From an uncultured Alphaproteobacteria bacterium (lineage in GTDB: Bacteria; Pseudomonadota; Alphaproteobacteria; RF32; CAG-239): a stretch of DNA of 47,064 bases. A program made the position numbers and the translations under genes. The stretch lies in the NCBI GenBank assembly GCA_944390915.1, contig CALXRS010000013.1:1-47064 (forward strand). Direction: 5' to 3'. Position 1 is the stretch's first letter. Each line of letters begins with the position of its first letter. Positions 32,141 through 40,620 of the stretch are shown piece after piece. The notes beneath the pieces are model-generated. The model was not told the origin of the DNA. It saw nothing but the letters and a program-made list of their open reading frames with translations, and did not search any database.

Positions 32141-33028
32141 ATGAGCAACATATTCATACTTTGCATAATCGGCGGCTATTTTCTCGGTTCGCTGCCTTTC
32201 GGGCTTATTCTGACCAAAATCGCCGGCGTCGGCGATATCCGTAAAATCGGCTCCGGCAACATCGGCGCCACCAACGTTTTGCGCACGGGGCGCAAAGATC
32301 TGGCTCTGCTGACGGTTTTGCTCGATGCCGCCAAGGCGGGTTTTGCCGCCTGGCTGGCTTTGGCTTTTGTGCCGGTGGAAAATATGTTTTTTGCGGGCAT
32401 TTATACGCAAACCAATCTGGTTGCCGCGCTGTATGCGGGAACGGCGGCCGTGCTCGGCCACAACTTTCCGATATGGCTCGGGTTTAAGGGAGGCAAAGGC
32501 GTGGCCTCTTCTTTCGGGTTCATTCTGGTCATCAATCCGCTGATTGCCCTGCTTGCGCTTGCCACCTGGCTGGTGTTTGCCTTTGTTTTCAAATATTCTT
32601 CCATGGCGGCATTGGCGGCGGCGGCCTTAACCCCGCTCTACAGCTATTTTTACGCCGGCGAGGTGGAAACCGTTTTCTTTTCGGTGATAGCCCTGTTGCT
32701 TATCTTCCGCCATCACGCCAATATCCGCCGGCTGCTTCGGGGCGAAGAGAGCAAAATTTCCTTCCGTAAAAAAGCAACCGCCCCCGCGGCAGCGGAAGAC
32801 GCCCAACCGACGGAAGCCGCGCAACCCGTCAAAACGACGGCGGCAAAAGCCGACAAACGGGGCGCCGCAAAAACAGAAAAACGCGCTGCCGGCGGCAAAG
32901 TTCAAAAACACCCCGGTCGCAGAGGCAAAAAGAAAAACGATGCGGAAGCAAAAGACAAACCCGCCGCCCCGGCGTCAACAGCCGGCAAAAAACGCGGCCG
33001 CCCGCGGAAGAACACCGGCAGCAGATAA
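32141..33028 (+). CDS. plsY: Glycerol-3-phosphate acyltransferase PlsY, long tail
   Basis: 295 residues from ATG 32141 (AGAGG 8 nt before; GTG 32132 rejected). Residues 1-~200 are PlsY: several membrane spans, the GSGNIGATNVLRTG loop, GHNFPIWLGFKGGKGVA, and the RHHANIRRL end. PlsY transfers acyl from acyl-phosphate to glycerol-3-phosphate, starting phospholipid synthesis in the inner membrane. The usual family length is about 200. The extra ~95 residues are Ala/Lys/Pro-rich, repeated and strongly basic, and end with KKRGRPRK, an AT-hook-like core. Such a tail would face the cytoplasm. dprA starts immediately after the stop. Confidence 0.92.
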   Translation: MSNIFILCIIGGYFLGSLPFGLILTKIAGVGDIRKIGSGNIGATNVLRTGRKDLALLTVLLDAAKAGFAAWLALAFVPVENMFFAGIYTQTNLVAALYAGTAAVLGHNFPIWLGFKGGKGVASSFGFILVINPLIALLALATWLVFAFVFKYSSMAALAAAALTPLYSYFYAGEVETVFFSVIALLLIFRHHANIRRLLRGEESKISFRKKATAPAAAEDAQPTEAAQPVKTTAAKADKRGAAKTEKRAAGGKVQKHPGRRGKKKNDAEAKDKPAAPASTAGKKRGRPRKNTGSR

Positions 33029-34156
33029 ATGCGAGCAAATCCATCTCTTATTGCCCGTTTGCGGCTGATAAACACCGAAGGCATCGGCCCCGTCGGCTAC
33101 AAAAAACTGGTCTTGCGTTTCGGTTCCGCGGAAGCCGCGCTGAACGACGTTATCCATAAAAAGAACGTCCCTTCCGAAGAATGGGCAAAAGATGAAATTT
33201 CCCGCTCGGTGGCGGCAGGAGTCGAAATTGTTGCCGACGACGACAGGCGCTATCCGCAGGCGCTGCTCGCCCTCAAAGACGCCCCGCCGCTGCTTTATGC
33301 CAAAGGAAACATCGAGCTTTTCAACCATCGGCCGATGTTGGCCGTCGTCGGCACCCGCAACGCCAGCATTGCCGGCCGCCGGTTTGCCTCGCGCATGGCT
33401 TTTGAACTGACGGAAAACAACGTGCTGATTGTTTCCGGCATGGCGCGGGGCATAGACTCCGCCGCGCACAAAGGTGCCCTTTATGCCCGCGGCCAACGGG
33501 GTCCTACCGTTGCCGTGCTCGGCACCGGCATCGACCTGGTTTATCCTCCGGAAAATGAAAACCTTTATCGCCAGATTGCCGAACAGGGGCTGCTGGTGTC
33601 GGAATATCCGCTCGGCACAGCCGCGCAAAGCGGCAATTTTCCGCGCCGCAATCGAATCGTTGCCGGCATGGCAAACGGCGTTCTTGTAACCGAAGCCACC
33701 CAAAAATCCGGCTCGCTTATCACCGCGCGCTTTGCCGCCGACAACGGGCGGACGGTTTTTGCCGTTCCCGGCGCACCGGGCGACGCCCGTTCCGAGGGAC
33801 CAAATTTTCTGCTTCGCCACGGCGCTTTGTGGACGGAAAAAGCCGGCGACATAACGACCGCTTTTTCCGCTTTGCCTTCGAGCCCGCTGCCGCGGTCGAC
33901 GGAAAGACAGAGCGCCGATTTGTTCACAATGCCCCTTGACAATTTGCAAAAATCTGTTGATATTCCACCGATAAAGAGCCGCGACAAAAATACGCTGCTG
34001 ACGTATTTGTCGGCCGAGGGCGTTGACGCCGACGAGCTTATCCGCAGTTCGGGGCTCGACGCGCCGACGGTGGCGCTGCTCCTTATCGAGCTGGAAATAG
34101 AAGAAAAAATTATCCGTCTGCCCGGCAACAAAATTGCGCTGACCGGTAAAAAATGA
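33029..34156 (+). CDS. dprA: DNA processing protein DprA
   Basis: 375 residues. DprA loads RecA on incoming single-stranded DNA in natural transformation. The Rossmann-like DNA-binding core shows VVGTRNASIAGRRFA, VSGMARGIDSAAHKGAL, AVLGTGIDLVYPPEN and FPRRNRIVAGMA. The C-terminal ~60 residues form the winged-helix DML1-type domain (LLTYLSAEGVDADELIR). It begins at the base after the plsY stop and is followed by topA, an order common in alphaproteobacteria. Confidence 0.95.
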   Translation: MRANPSLIARLRLINTEGIGPVGYKKLVLRFGSAEAALNDVIHKKNVPSEEWAKDEISRSVAAGVEIVADDDRRYPQALLALKDAPPLLYAKGNIELFNHRPMLAVVGTRNASIAGRRFASRMAFELTENNVLIVSGMARGIDSAAHKGALYARGQRGPTVAVLGTGIDLVYPPENENLYRQIAEQGLLVSEYPLGTAAQSGNFPRRNRIVAGMANGVLVTEATQKSGSLITARFAADNGRTVFAVPGAPGDARSEGPNFLLRHGALWTEKAGDITTAFSALPSSPLPRSTERQSADLFTMPLDNLQKSVDIPPIKSRDKNTLLTYLSAEGVDADELIRSSGLDAPTVALLLIELEIEEKIIRLPGNKIALTGKK

Positions 34157-34166
34157 AAGTGAGAAG

Positions 34167-36626
34167 ATGAAGTTAGTTATTGTGGAATCTCCCGCCAAAG
34201 CCAAAACCATCAACAAATATCTGGGGTCGGATTACAAAGTTCTGGCAAGTTTCGGGCATATCCGCGACCTGCCGAGCAAAGACGGCTCCGTGCAGCCGGA
34301 TCATGACTTTGCCATGACCTGGGAACTAAGCGCCGGCGGCAAAAAACGCCTGAACGACATTATCGCCGCGGTTAAAGACGCCGACACCGTCATTCTTGCC
34401 TCCGACCCGGACAGAGAAGGAGAAGCGATTGCCTGGCATATTCTGGAAGAACTGAAAGCGCGCGGCAAAATCAAAGACAAAAAAATCGAACGCGTCGTCT
34501 TTCACGAAATTACCAAATCGGCCGTAACCGAAGCCATCAAAAACCCGCGGCAGATTGACGACAATCTGGTTTCCGCCTATATGGCGCGGCGGGCGCTCGA
34601 CTATCTGGTGGGGTTTACGCTCTCGCCGGTGCTGTGGCGCAAGCTGCCGGGCTCAAAATCCGCCGGTCGCGTGCAGTCGGTGGCTTTGCGGCTTATCTGC
34701 GACCGGGAAACGGAAATCGAAAACTTCAAACCCGAAGAATATTGGACAATCGATGCCGAACTGTTTACTTCCCAACAGGCGTTGATAAAGTCGCGGCTGA
34801 TTGTGCTTGACGGCAAAAAACTCGAGAAATTCGACATCAACAGCGAGGAAAAAGCCCTTGCCGCCAAAGCCAAAATCGAAGCGCAGGAATTTTGCGTGGG
34901 CAACGTCGAACGCAAAAAGGCCAACCGTTATCCGGCGCCGCCTTTCACCACCTCCACTTTGCAGCAGGAAGCAGCCCGCAAGCTCCGTTTTTCTGCCAAA
35001 AAGACCATGCAGATTGCGCAAAAGCTCTACGAAGACGGTTACATTACGTATATGAGAACGGATGCCGTCAACCTCTCCAAAGAAGCCGTTGCCGCCTGCC
35101 GGGAAGCCATTGTCAAATATTTTGGCGAGGCTTATCTGCCCAAAGTTGCCAAAGAATATAAGACAAAATCCAAAAACGCTCAGGAAGCGCACGAAGCCAT
35201 CCGTCCGTCCGACGTTAACAACACCCCCAAAAAGATGGAAACCAAGCTCGACGCCGACGCGCACAAGCTTTATGAACTGATTTGGAAACGTACCGTCGCC
35301 TGCCAGATGAACCCCGCCGTGCTCGACAAAGTGGCTATCGATTCCGTTTCCGCCGACGGACAGATTACCCTGCGCGCCAACGGTCAGGTCATCGCTTTTG
35401 ACGGCTTTTTGAAACTTTATCAGGAGAGTTTTGACGACGACGACGAAAACGACGAAAACCGGATTTTGCCAAATGTCGAAGTCGGCGAAAAAGAAACCAA
35501 AGGCGAAATCTTTACCGATCAGCATTTTACCGCGCCGCCGCCGCGCTTTACCGAAGCCAGCCTGGTCAAAAAACTGGAGGAGCTGGGCATCGGTCGCCCG
35601 TCTACTTACGCAACGATTATCGCCGTTTTGCAGGAACGCAAATATGTGCGGGTGGAAAAACTGCGCTTTATTCCCGAAGAACGCGGACGGATTGTTACCG
35701 TTTTTCTTGAAAACTTTTTCCGCAAATATGTGGAATATGACTTTACCGCGCAGATGGAAGAGTTTTTGGACGACGTTTCCGCCGGAGAAATGGAATGGCG
35801 CAAGCTGCTTACCGGCTTCTGGACCAAGTTTGTCAAAAACATAGACGCCGTTACCCCGTTGCAGATGAGCGAGGTTATCGACCGTATAGACGAGGCTCTG
35901 GCCAAACATCTTTTCCCCGAACGCGCCGACGGCAGCGATCCGCGCAGCTGTCCCGAGTGCAAAACCGGCAGACTCGGCATCAAATTCGGCCGCTTCGGCG
36001 CTTTCATCGGCTGCTCAAACTATCCCGAATGCAAATATACCAAGCAGCTGGTGGATACCGTGGCCGAAGAAGAAGCCGCCGCCGCTTCCGCCGAAAAGAA
36101 AGCCCCCAACCCCGAAGACCGCATTTTGGGCGAAAAGGACGGGACAAACATCTATCTGAAAAAAGGCCCCTACGGTCCTTATGTCCAACTCGGCGAAGAC
36201 AACCCCAAGGCCAAGCCCAAGCGCTGCTCGTTGCCGAAAGGTACCATGCCGGAAAACATTACCCTGGAACAGGCGGAAATTCTGCTTTCCCTGCCGCGAC
36301 AACTCGGCAACGGCATAGAAGTCAACATCGGCAAGTTTGGCACCTACATCAAACAGGGGAACAAATCAAAATCGCTTTACGGCAACGACACGGTGTTTAA
36401 CATCACTCTCGAGCGGGCGGAAGAACTGCTGAAAAACGCCGCGGAAAAAACGCCGGCGCAGGTTATCGGCACTCATCCGGAAAGCAAACTGGAAATTACC
36501 CTAAACAAAGGACGCTACGGCCCTTATCTGAAATGCGGCAAAAACAACTATGCCCTGCCGAAAGAATTTAAGGACAAGGCGCCGACTTTGGAAGAGGCCG
36601 TCAAAATCATTGCCGCAAAGAAGTAG
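34167..36626 (+). CDS. topA: DNA topoisomerase I
   Basis: 819 residues. It relaxes negative supercoils by passing strands through a transient break. The TOPRIM domain has VIVESPAKAKTINKYLG and DPDREGEAIAWHI; the active tyrosine is in GYITYMRTDAVNLS near residue 293. Toward the end there is one clear four-Cys zinc ribbon (CPECKTGRLGIKFGRFGAFI then GCSNYPEC). Three GPYGPYV / GKFGTYI / GRYGPYL repeats follow in place of further fingers, as in other alphaproteobacteria. It ends the plsY-dprA-topA operon. Confidence 0.97.
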   Translation: MKLVIVESPAKAKTINKYLGSDYKVLASFGHIRDLPSKDGSVQPDHDFAMTWELSAGGKKRLNDIIAAVKDADTVILASDPDREGEAIAWHILEELKARGKIKDKKIERVVFHEITKSAVTEAIKNPRQIDDNLVSAYMARRALDYLVGFTLSPVLWRKLPGSKSAGRVQSVALRLICDRETEIENFKPEEYWTIDAELFTSQQALIKSRLIVLDGKKLEKFDINSEEKALAAKAKIEAQEFCVGNVERKKANRYPAPPFTTSTLQQEAARKLRFSAKKTMQIAQKLYEDGYITYMRTDAVNLSKEAVAACREAIVKYFGEAYLPKVAKEYKTKSKNAQEAHEAIRPSDVNNTPKKMETKLDADAHKLYELIWKRTVACQMNPAVLDKVAIDSVSADGQITLRANGQVIAFDGFLKLYQESFDDDDENDENRILPNVEVGEKETKGEIFTDQHFTAPPPRFTEASLVKKLEELGIGRPSTYATIIAVLQERKYVRVEKLRFIPEERGRIVTVFLENFFRKYVEYDFTAQMEEFLDDVSAGEMEWRKLLTGFWTKFVKNIDAVTPLQMSEVIDRIDEALAKHLFPERADGSDPRSCPECKTGRLGIKFGRFGAFIGCSNYPECKYTKQLVDTVAEEEAAAASAEKKAPNPEDRILGEKDGTNIYLKKGPYGPYVQLGEDNPKAKPKRCSLPKGTMPENITLEQAEILLSLPRQLGNGIEVNIGKFGTYIKQGNKSKSLYGNDTVFNITLERAEELLKNAAEKTPAQVIGTHPESKLEITLNKGRYGPYLKCGKNNYALPKEFKDKAPTLEEAVKIIAAKK

Positions 36627-36648
36627 CCGAAACAGCGGCCAAAACAAC

Positions 36649-36685
36649 GGGAACAAGGTCGTAACAGATCTTTGTTCCCTTTTTT
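36649..36685 (+). terminator. topA terminator
   Basis: GGGAACAA and TTTGTTCCC pair, followed by TTTTTT, 23 nt after the topA stop. Confidence 0.8.
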
Positions 36686-36754
36686 GTCCGCGGCCGTCTG
36701 TTCGCAGCGGCATTGTCGGAAGCTTGGATTTTCGGGGCAGGTTGTGCCGCGGTT

Positions 36755-37612
36755 TTATACAAAAATCAGCGGCAGGGCAAAAAGCAGCGCCAACAGCCCG
36801 AAAACAAGCTGGTTTTTTACGCTTTGTTCATGATATCTGACAGCCGATACCAGCATCACCACCGGCGCCGCCAGCCGCATAAACATGGCCACGAAGGAAA
36901 CCGGCAGCAGGTTGACGGAGGTATAGATAATCAAAAATTCCGAAGCGGTATAGACAATGCCTGCCGCCACTACCTGCCGGTTGCAAAATATATTGCGGTA
37001 GTCTTGCTTGGATATGCCGCGGAACAGGCAGGCCAGATACATAAACAGCGACGAAAACAGCAGATGCGGGTACCAGCCGACTTCGGGAATGGCCAGATGG
37101 TCAAAAACACTGAAAGAAGCGCCGAGGACGATGATGGCGACAAAATTGATTTTTCCCGCGAGCGACAACCGCCGGGCATCGCCCCGCAACACAAAAAACA
37201 GTCCCAACAGCCCCAGCATGGAAATGCAACCGAGCTGGAAGGGGAGCAGTCCTTCTTTGAAAAAAATGTTATTGACCAGCGAACCGAGCGCCATCGCCAC
37301 AAAGCCGAAAAACACCGAAGAGGAAGTGCTCTCCCTGTTGACAAGCTGTTGCAGTTTTATCATAAACCACAGGAGCACGCCTTTAAGCAGGCTGAACAAC
37401 AGATAGGGCGAGGTCATAATCGCCTTAAAATCGTCGGTCAGCAAATGTCCGAAAACCGGCCAGGAAACAGCCAGTCCCGCCATCAGCCACACTGATGTGA
37501 ACGCAACCGACAGTTCGGCCGGAAAATATTGCGCGCAGGGTTTGTATAAAAACGGTCTGACAACCATGGAAAACAGGATTATCAGTCCGATTGACAGTTG
37601 AAAAAAAGTCAT
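36755..37612 (-). CDS. EamA-like (drug/metabolite) transporter
   Basis: 285 residues with about ten membrane spans, in two similar halves of five, each with a short loop; this is the DMT/EamA arrangement. The sequence GIVYTASEFLIIYTSVNLLPVSF and the closing NQLVFGLLALLFALPLIFV fit the pattern. The substrate is unknown. It is convergent with topA and lies 126 bp upstream of the HAD gene on the same strand; the gap has no clear promoter. Confidence 0.75.
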   Translation of the reverse strand: MTFFQLSIGLIILFSMVVRPFLYKPCAQYFPAELSVAFTSVWLMAGLAVSWPVFGHLLTDDFKAIMTSPYLLFSLLKGVLLWFMIKLQQLVNRESTSSSVFFGFVAMALGSLVNNIFFKEGLLPFQLGCISMLGLLGLFFVLRGDARRLSLAGKINFVAIIVLGASFSVFDHLAIPEVGWYPHLLFSSLFMYLACLFRGISKQDYRNIFCNRQVVAAGIVYTASEFLIIYTSVNLLPVSFVAMFMRLAAPVVMLVSAVRYHEQSVKNQLVFGLLALLFALPLIFV

Positions 37613-37738
37613 AGTACTGTTTCTCTTAAAAAAAAATATCTAAATCAGCCGCAACAGATTTTACAACCGCCGGCCATAAATTGCAAAAGCCTGTCGTTTG
37701 CTGTGCCCACACCGTGTCGTCGGTCACGTTTCTGCCGC

Positions 37739-38404
37739 TTAATCCATGGTGGTGTTGGTTTGCAGCCAGTTTTTCAACTCCTCCAGACTGTGCACTTCCG
37801 GTATCCATTTCAGGTCTTCCGGCAGGTCGGTGGTAAATTCGCAACGGTAGCGTATCGGATGCGCGCCGACGTTGATGGCAGCATATTGGTTGTAGATTCT
37901 GTCGTCGACCAAAATGGTTTCTTCGGCTTTCAGGCCATATTTGTCAAAACAGCTTTTGAGCATGTCTTCTTTGGCGCTGTCGTGCATGAATTTGCCGTGC
38001 TGGACGCATTCAATGGTCAGAAAATCGGTAACATCTTTCAACAGTTCGTTGAGAAAGCGTTTTTTCGTTTCCACGTCGAAGGTGGCGGACATGGTGAACT
38101 GCCGATATCCTTTGTCGTGAAAATCCTTTAAGGTCTCGATGACATGCGGATAAAGCGGCCGATTGGTAAAAAATTCCGGTGAATGGCAAAAATCATAATC
38201 CATCTCCACACCGAGTTCGGGATGCGTTTTCAGCTCCAAGGCGCCGTATTTGGGCACGATCGGCAACACCTTGGGCAAGTCTTCCCATTTGAGGCCGGCA
38301 TATTGCGGAGCATATTTCGGGTGTTTGGTTAAAAAATTGTAATAAGCATAATTCAGGTTTGCCAAAACGCCGTCGACATCCCAGAAAATGTTTTTGATAA
38401 TCAT
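37739..38404 (-). CDS. HAD-superfamily hydrolase
   Basis: 221 residues. Motif I is FWDVDGVLANL, with the nucleophile and acid Asp; motif II is the Ser/Thr in FTMSATFD; motif III and IV are in HDSAKEDML and ETILVDDR. A cap of ~60 residues lies after motif I (KYAPQYAGLKWEDLPK and on). The substrate is likely a small phosphate ester; the sequence does not say which. Confidence 0.85.
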   Translation of the reverse strand: MIIKNIFWDVDGVLANLNYAYYNFLTKHPKYAPQYAGLKWEDLPKVLPIVPKYGALELKTHPELGVEMDYDFCHSPEFFTNRPLYPHVIETLKDFHDKGYRQFTMSATFDVETKKRFLNELLKDVTDFLTIECVQHGKFMHDSAKEDMLKSCFDKYGLKAEETILVDDRIYNQYAAINVGAHPIRYRCEFTTDLPEDLKWIPEVHSLEELKNWLQTNTTMD

Positions 38405-38457
38405 TTGCTTTCTCCGGTTTATGTAAAAACGTATGCAAAACGGTACAATATTTTTTG

Positions 38458-39627
38458 CTATAAATCAAGCAGCCCGCGCAAAAAACTTTCGGCCTTTTCT
38501 TCGTCGATGCGGTTGGCGTCCGTTTCGCTCCGGTGTAAGGCTTCTTTCAGTCCGTTTTCGTAAAATTGGGCGACGCCTCTGCTGCCGCGCCCTGCCCAGT
38601 GGCGGATTATCCGCGTGTTGTCCAGCAAAATTTCGGCAAAAGGAGAAATAAGCCGGGTGATGATCCGGTTGTTATCGGCAATTCCTGCCAAAAAAATCAT
38701 GTACACGGATTTTTCGGTGGCAAGGAACGAAAGCAGTTTGTCTACGTTGTAGGCTTTCGGACTGCTGTTCAGAGCCAGCATTTTGGTTTTGATGTCGGTT
38801 TGCGTGTGCCAGCCGTCATAGTTTCCGGCAAAATCGCCAAGTCCGTCGGGCACGCGAAATTCCGGCAGCGGCAGCCCGTCGGTCAGGCAGCGGACAAGAT
38901 GTTCTTTTTCGGCGCCCGGTTCGGCGGTAATCAGATATTCTATCACCCGGCCGCGGATGTTGATGTTGTCGATGGCGGCGGCGGTCAAAATCTCCTTCTT
39001 TACGGCTTTTGTACGCTGTTGCAGCTCGCGGTTCAAATCCGTGTATGCGGGCGATTGCAGAAAATCCCGCGCCCTGCGGACGGCCTCGGCAAGACAGCGG
39101 AGGTTGTCTTCCGTCGGCGCAAAAGCTCTGCCGACGGGAACGATGTTGTTGGTGCTTTCAACCAGCCTTTCGAGATTTTCGCGGAACGTGAAATTTTGGT
39201 GCATTTCAAACAGGTTTTCAAAATTTTCCGGCCGGTTTTCCGTGCCGTCGATTTCTCTCATAATATCGCTGCCGTTAAAAGAGCCTTTGATATTGTCTAC
39301 CCGCAGCGCCTGCGAAGAATGACTGATTTTGCTCAAAAAAGTGCTGTTCATCAGCCGCAGAAAATTTTTAGACGGCGTCACCACGCATAAAAAGACCGGC
39401 CGGTCGTCATATTTCTGCAAAGCGGACAGGGAAAGCACGGTATTGCTCAGGTTTTCCGTGTTTGAGCGGCAAAAACGGACGGCAAACAGGTTGTTAAAAT
39501 AAACGCTGCGTTCTTTTTTTAGATCGAATTTTTTTTGCGCTTCGGCGGCAAGAGCGGCCTTGTCACCGATGCCGTCGCGGTCGCCGATAAAATCAATAAA
39601 CCGTTGTATCGGAGAAAAGTTCGCCAT
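38458..39627 (-). CDS. Putative type II restriction endonuclease
   Basis: 389 residues from ATG 39627, which has AGGAGG 5 nt before; the frame runs to 39792 but only inside the methyltransferase. No signal or membrane span. A candidate PD-(D/E)xK centre is seen: GDFAGNYDGWHT with Asp ~271, then DIKTKM with Asp 278 and Lys 280, and Glu ~230 upstream (GRVIEYL). It overlaps the methyltransferase end by 35 bp, and enzyme after methyltransferase is a common order that favours protection first. The recognition sequence cannot be read. Without the neighbour I would call it unknown; with it the endonuclease call is fair. Confidence 0.65.
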   Translation of the reverse strand: MANFSPIQRFIDFIGDRDGIGDKAALAAEAQKKFDLKKERSVYFNNLFAVRFCRSNTENLSNTVLSLSALQKYDDRPVFLCVVTPSKNFLRLMNSTFLSKISHSSQALRVDNIKGSFNGSDIMREIDGTENRPENFENLFEMHQNFTFRENLERLVESTNNIVPVGRAFAPTEDNLRCLAEAVRRARDFLQSPAYTDLNRELQQRTKAVKKEILTAAAIDNINIRGRVIEYLITAEPGAEKEHLVRCLTDGLPLPEFRVPDGLGDFAGNYDGWHTQTDIKTKMLALNSSPKAYNVDKLLSFLATEKSVYMIFLAGIADNNRIITRLISPFAEILLDNTRIIRHWAGRGSRGVAQFYENGLKEALHRSETDANRIDEEKAESFLRGLLDL

Positions 39628-40597
39628 TTCCCGCCTCCTTTTGCTTGCTTTTGGCCTTGTTTTGCAGGCCGCAGGAGTTTCTTTCCCAAAAAACGCCGTC
39701 GGTGTAGCCCTGTATGCTTTTGTCGGTTTCGGCGTCGGCCAGCCTTTTTTCGCACCAGACGCAGTAACGCTCGTTTTGCTCAATGCCGACATAGCGGCGG
39801 TTCAGCTTTTTGCAGACAACGGATGTGGTGCCCGAGCCGGCAAACGGATCCAGCACGACGTCGCCTTCACGTGAGCTGGCCAGCACCAGCTTGGCAAACA
39901 GTTTTTCCGGCTTTTGAGTGGGGTGGGCGGTGTTTTCGGGCATGCTCCAATAGGGAATGGAAATATCGTCCCAGAAATTTGACGGGCAGGTGTTGCGAAA
40001 GTTTCCGTCCGCCGTTTCTTCCCAGTCTTTCGGTTTGCCGTCGGCGCGATACGGGGCGATAACCTTTTTGCGGATTTTTACGGCCTCAAGGTTGAAGGTA
40101 TATTTGCCGCCGTTTGTGGCAAACCAGATGTCTTCCATGCCGTTTTTCCAGTTGGCGGCGGCGCCGCGCCCCTTTTCGCGCTGCCAGGTAATGCGGTTTT
40201 GCAGACAGAAATGTTTTTTGAGCACCGTGCCGACAATCAGGCTTGTTTTCCAGTCGCAGCAAACGTAAAGGGAGGCGTTGTCTTTTAAGAGCGGCTTGAC
40301 GAGATCCACCCATTTTTCGGTGTAGGCGTGATATTGTTCGTCGTTGAGAGCGTTAAACTTTTTGCCGTCGTAATCTTTGCTGAGATTATAGGGCGGATCG
40401 ACGATAAGCAGGTCGACGAATTTGCGCGGCAGCCGGGGCAAAATCTCAAAAGTGTCGCCGCAAATCGTCCGGTTGAGGATATTTTGCTCTTTTGCAAAAT
40501 CCGCCTCGCCCGTTTTGAGGCATCTGTCAAGATATTCCCGTCCTTCGTCAACGGTAATATCAAGAGTTTTGTTGCGCGGAGATTTTTCTTTTGCCAT
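39593..40597 (-). CDS. DNA methyltransferase, beta class (N6-A or N4-C)
   Basis: 334 residues. Motif IV, DPPYNL (67-72), comes before motif I, DPFAGSGTT (250-258), which is the beta-class order; HPTQKP sits between. DPPY favours N6-adenine over N4-cytosine. It carries its target-recognition segment between the two motifs (~75-220), with ITWQREKGRGAAANWKNG and FWDDISIPYWSMP. It would methylate the sites cut by the nuclease encoded next. It begins 24 bp after uvrA on the same strand, so the pair seems inserted into the uvrA transcript end. Confidence 0.92.
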   Translation of the reverse strand: MAKEKSPRNKTLDITVDEGREYLDRCLKTGEADFAKEQNILNRTICGDTFEILPRLPRKFVDLLIVDPPYNLSKDYDGKKFNALNDEQYHAYTEKWVDLVKPLLKDNASLYVCCDWKTSLIVGTVLKKHFCLQNRITWQREKGRGAAANWKNGMEDIWFATNGGKYTFNLEAVKIRKKVIAPYRADGKPKDWEETADGNFRNTCPSNFWDDISIPYWSMPENTAHPTQKPEKLFAKLVLASSREGDVVLDPFAGSGTTSVVCKKLNRRYVGIEQNERYCVWCEKRLADAETDKSIQGYTDGVFWERNSCGLQNKAKSKQKEAGNGELFSDTTVY

Positions 40598-40620
40598 CGG
40601 TTGTTTGCTTTCAGTTGGGG

